A stretch of DNA of 26,046 nucleotides, taken from contig CAWCBH010000002.1 in NCBI GenBank assembly GCA_963793785.1, positions 1-26,046 on the forward strand, written 5' to 3'. Below the pieces are notes generated by a model. The model was not told the DNA's origin, did not search any database, and worked only from the letters and a program-made list of their open reading frames with translations. The translations under genes were made by a program, and so were the position numbers. This document shows positions 24,069-26,046 of this stretch, piece by piece; positions within the stretch are counted from its first letter, which is position 1, and each line of letters opens with the position of its first letter. The stretch is from CAWCBH01 sp963793785. GTDB lineage: Bacteria > Actinomycetota > Thermoleophilia > Solirubrobacterales > 70-9.

Positions 24069-25543
24069 TAGCCGTAGCTAGTCGTCGTCGCCGCGATCGC
24101 CGGTGAGCACGACGCCGATCGGCCGCTCGGGTAGATGCGCCAGCGCCGCCCGCGTCGCTCGGGCGTCGTCGCGAGTCGTCTTCGACAGCCGCACGCAGAG
24201 GACGACCCCGTCGACAAGCGGCACAAGCTGCAGCGGGTCGACCGCGGAGAGCACCGGTCCGGCGTCGATCACGACCAGCTCGTAGGCGCTGGTCACCTTC
24301 TCGAGGAACTCGCGGAAGCGCTCCGAGGCGAGCAGCTCCGCCGAGTCCTCGGTCGGGCCGCCGGCGACGATGCAGACCAGGTCGCCGCGGCGGGCGGCGC
24401 TCCTCCCCACCGCCGTTGCGGGTCGGAAAGGCGAGCGACACCACCTGGAGGATCTCCTGCGGGAGCCGCCTCCGCATTCAGGTACTGGCGCAGGCCCGGG
24501 GCCTTCTCGATCCCGATCCGCTCCGCCAGCGAGGGGCGGCGCAGGTCGCACTCGACCAGCAGCGTGCGCCGGCCGGCCAGGGCGGAGACGGACGCCAGCG
24601 ACAGCGCCGTGGTCGACTTGCCCTCCTCGGGGAGGCTGCTGGTGATCAAGATCGACCGCAGGTCGCCCTCAGGCTTGAGGAACTGGAGGTTGTTGCGCAG
24701 GACGCGAAAGGCCTCGAATCCCCCCCGGGAGAGGCCGGCGTGCCCGTTCCCGGACCCGCTCGCGTCGCCGACCGCGCTGAGCGGGAGCCTGCCGAGCACC
24801 GGCAGATCGAGCTCCCGGTGCACGTCGTGCGATCCGCGCAGCCGGCGGTCGAGCGAGTCGCGCACGAACGCCGCCATCAGGCCGAGTGCCAGCCCGACCA
24901 GCAACCCCAGAGCGGTGTTGCGGCGGGTCGCCGGGCCGCTGGGCTCGCTCGGCGCCTCGGCCCGCCGGACGACTCGCGCCGGGCGGATGATCGAGCGGAT
25001 CGCTTCCAGCCTGACCAGCTGCTGGCGGGTCCGCGAGTCCAGGGCGCCGTCGGCCGAGTCTTCCTCGAGCCTTTGCTCGAGGACGTCGATCGCGCCCTGC
25101 ACGACCTGGCGCTGCTGACGGCTTACGGCGCCGACGGCCTCGAATGCGAACCCGTTCGCCAGCCGGGCGGCGAACTGCGGCGTCTCCCAATCGGCTTCCA
25201 GGAGGACCAGGCTGGTCAGCGTGTCCACCCGGGTGCTGATCGCGTCGCGAAGCTCGTCGGCGGTGATCTCGGTCCCGAGCCGCTGCCGCACCGCTTCCGC
25301 GGTCTCCAGGCTGGTGATCGCCTCGGCGCTGGCGGCCGCGCGCTCGCCCGGGGCCAGCTCGGGGACGGCGGCGTCGCCGAGCAGGGCCAGGTCCTGGACG
25401 ACGTCGCGAAAGGCCAGAGAAGCCTGCGCCGTGTAGGTGTCCTCCCGGGAAGCGGAGTGCACGAAGGCAGCGGCGCCGAAGATCAGCGTGATCGCGGCGA
25501 TGAGCCATTTCTGGCGCCCGATCAGGCGCCGGTAGTCGCGCAT
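24050..25543 (-). pseudogene. Wzz-BY-kinase fusion (chain-length regulator), frame broken at least three times
   Basis: Residues 1-360 read cleanly: short cytoplasmic start MRDYRRLIGRQKW, membrane helix 14-32, a periplasm-side Wzz-like region with coiled coil, the proline-rich AEAPSEPSGP before the second helix (210-227), then the kinase with Walker A SSLPEEGKSTTALSLA (303 on) and Walker A' TLLVECDLRRP (D333). The frame then breaks at about 24460 and again in the CCCC run 24405-24408. The third frame gives LVCIVAGGPTEDSAELLASE and Walker B YELVVIDAGPVLSA. It stops at 24078, but dropping one base at 24080 extends it to DDDSYGYYGEET and a stop at 24050. Such a tyrosine-rich tail is the autophosphorylation site of bacterial tyrosine kinases (CpsD/Wzc type). 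These proteins control polymer length and export in Wzx/Wzy systems. ATG 25543 follows the TPR gene stop by 46 bp. Confidence 0.78.
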
Positions 25544-25589
25544 GGTGACGTAGGCCGGCTGGCGTTCGTTGGCGCTTGCGATCGCATCG

Positions 25590-26046
25590 TCAGGGGCCGG
25601 AGCCGGCAGGCGGCGAGGCGGCGATCGTTCGCAACTGCTCCGGCGTGTAGACGAGTATCCCGAACTTCGAGAAGGGGAGTACAGCGGCGACAACGGGCGC
25701 AGCCGCCGGCCGGCGCAAAAAGGTCTCCAGCGCCCCGCGCGATCGCCGCCGCGGGCCTGGATCCGAGCCAGGATCAACGGATAGCGCCAATTGGTCGGCT
25801 CGCGTTCGATCGCCGCCGCGGATCTCCTCCTCAGCAGCGTCGAGATCGCCCAGGGCCTCGTCGACCATGGCGAGCTGCTCGCGCGGGCTCGCGGCCCAGG
25901 GCTGCGCGTCGACGGCCTCGTCAGCGAGCTTCGGGCCTCCTCCAGACGACCGTCGTCGGCCGCCTCGCTGTCGCGAACAAGCTGCGCCGAGACGAGACCG
26001 GGCACCTGGACGGCGCAGGCGAGGATCGCAAGGACCACAAGCCCAG
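25590..26046 (-). pseudogene. C-terminal part of a membrane/TPR protein (possibly O-antigen-ligase type), several frame breaks, runs off the window
   Basis: Reading from the right edge on the minus strand, a membrane helix (VVLAILACAVQVPGLVSAQL) is followed by VRDSEAADDGRLEEAR. In shifting frames come DEAVDAQPWAASPREQLAMV, DEALGDLDAAEEEIR, AIEREPTNWRYPLILARIQA and ALETFLR. This is the alternating small/large residue pattern of tetratricopeptide-like repeats. A membrane segment plus TPR tail is common at the end of some O-antigen-ligase-like proteins in this group of bacteria, so that is the likely identity, but the catalytic part lies outside the window. Frame changes are needed near 25930, 25820, 25733-25736 and 25707, and possibly one more. 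The stop at 25590-25592 is 46 bp before the kinase start, so the two probably form an operon. Confidence 0.55.

Noticed and set aside
1..26046. Mobile elements, CRISPR arrays or phage genes
   Set aside because: No transposase or integrase motifs, no spaced direct repeats and no terminal inverted repeats were seen when reading both strands.

Overview
The window is very GC-rich DNA with dense coding, frequent GTG/TTG starts, an actinobacterial-type promoter (TTGACA-N17-TAGGCT) and several apparently leaderless genes. Together with the protein types this points to a member of the Actinomycetota. A Thermoleophilia-like organism (Solirubrobacterales or Gaiellales) is my best guess from gene content, but it is not proven. 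There is no phage, IS element, CRISPR array or rRNA.

Left part (1-3.7 kb): thiol-redox genes. A 637-aa membrane protein joins a MauE-like domain, a thioredoxin-like domain, a Tat-like RR segment and a cysteine-dense tail of Stig1-like repeats. A tRNA-Gly(CCC) and a small SnoaL-like protein follow on the minus strand. Next comes a ccmG-ccmH pair for cytochrome c maturation, with overlapping stop and start codons.

Middle and right part (3.7-26 kb): a surface-polysaccharide locus built as a mosaic of short divergent and convergent units. Minus-strand operons are: (a) methyltransferase, GtrB/ArnC-like GT2, FAD amine-oxidase-like protein (7849 to 4685); (b) GT4, GT-C membrane glycosyltransferase, Wzx-like flippase, GT2 (15266 to 9502); (c) GT2-GT4 fusion, methyltransferase, GT-C membrane glycosyltransferase (20357 or 20275 to 16258); (d) the tail of a membrane/TPR protein followed by a Wzz-BY-kinase chain-length regulator (26046 to 24050). 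Plus-strand genes are a GT4-like protein, a double-domain methyltransferase, a GT2, an O-antigen ligase/polymerase-like (Wzy) protein and a GT4. A flippase, a polymerase/ligase and a Wzz-type tyrosine kinase together indicate a Wzx/Wzy-dependent route. Lipid-linked repeat units would be built by the glycosyltransferases, methylated, flipped, polymerised and length-controlled. The glycan itself cannot be deduced.

Regulation: three divergent gene pairs are separated by only 21-40 bp, and each holds opposed -10-like hexamers at positions expected for leaderless or nearly leaderless transcripts.

Sequence quality: from about 20.3 kb rightwards, reading frames of otherwise convincing proteins break repeatedly at single-base indels, most densely in the last 2.5 kb. 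Sequencing error near a contig end is the simplest explanation, so right-hand genes are described as reconstructed proteins. No stretch longer than 300 bases lacks a gene; bases 1-226 hold only the promoter and leader of the first gene.
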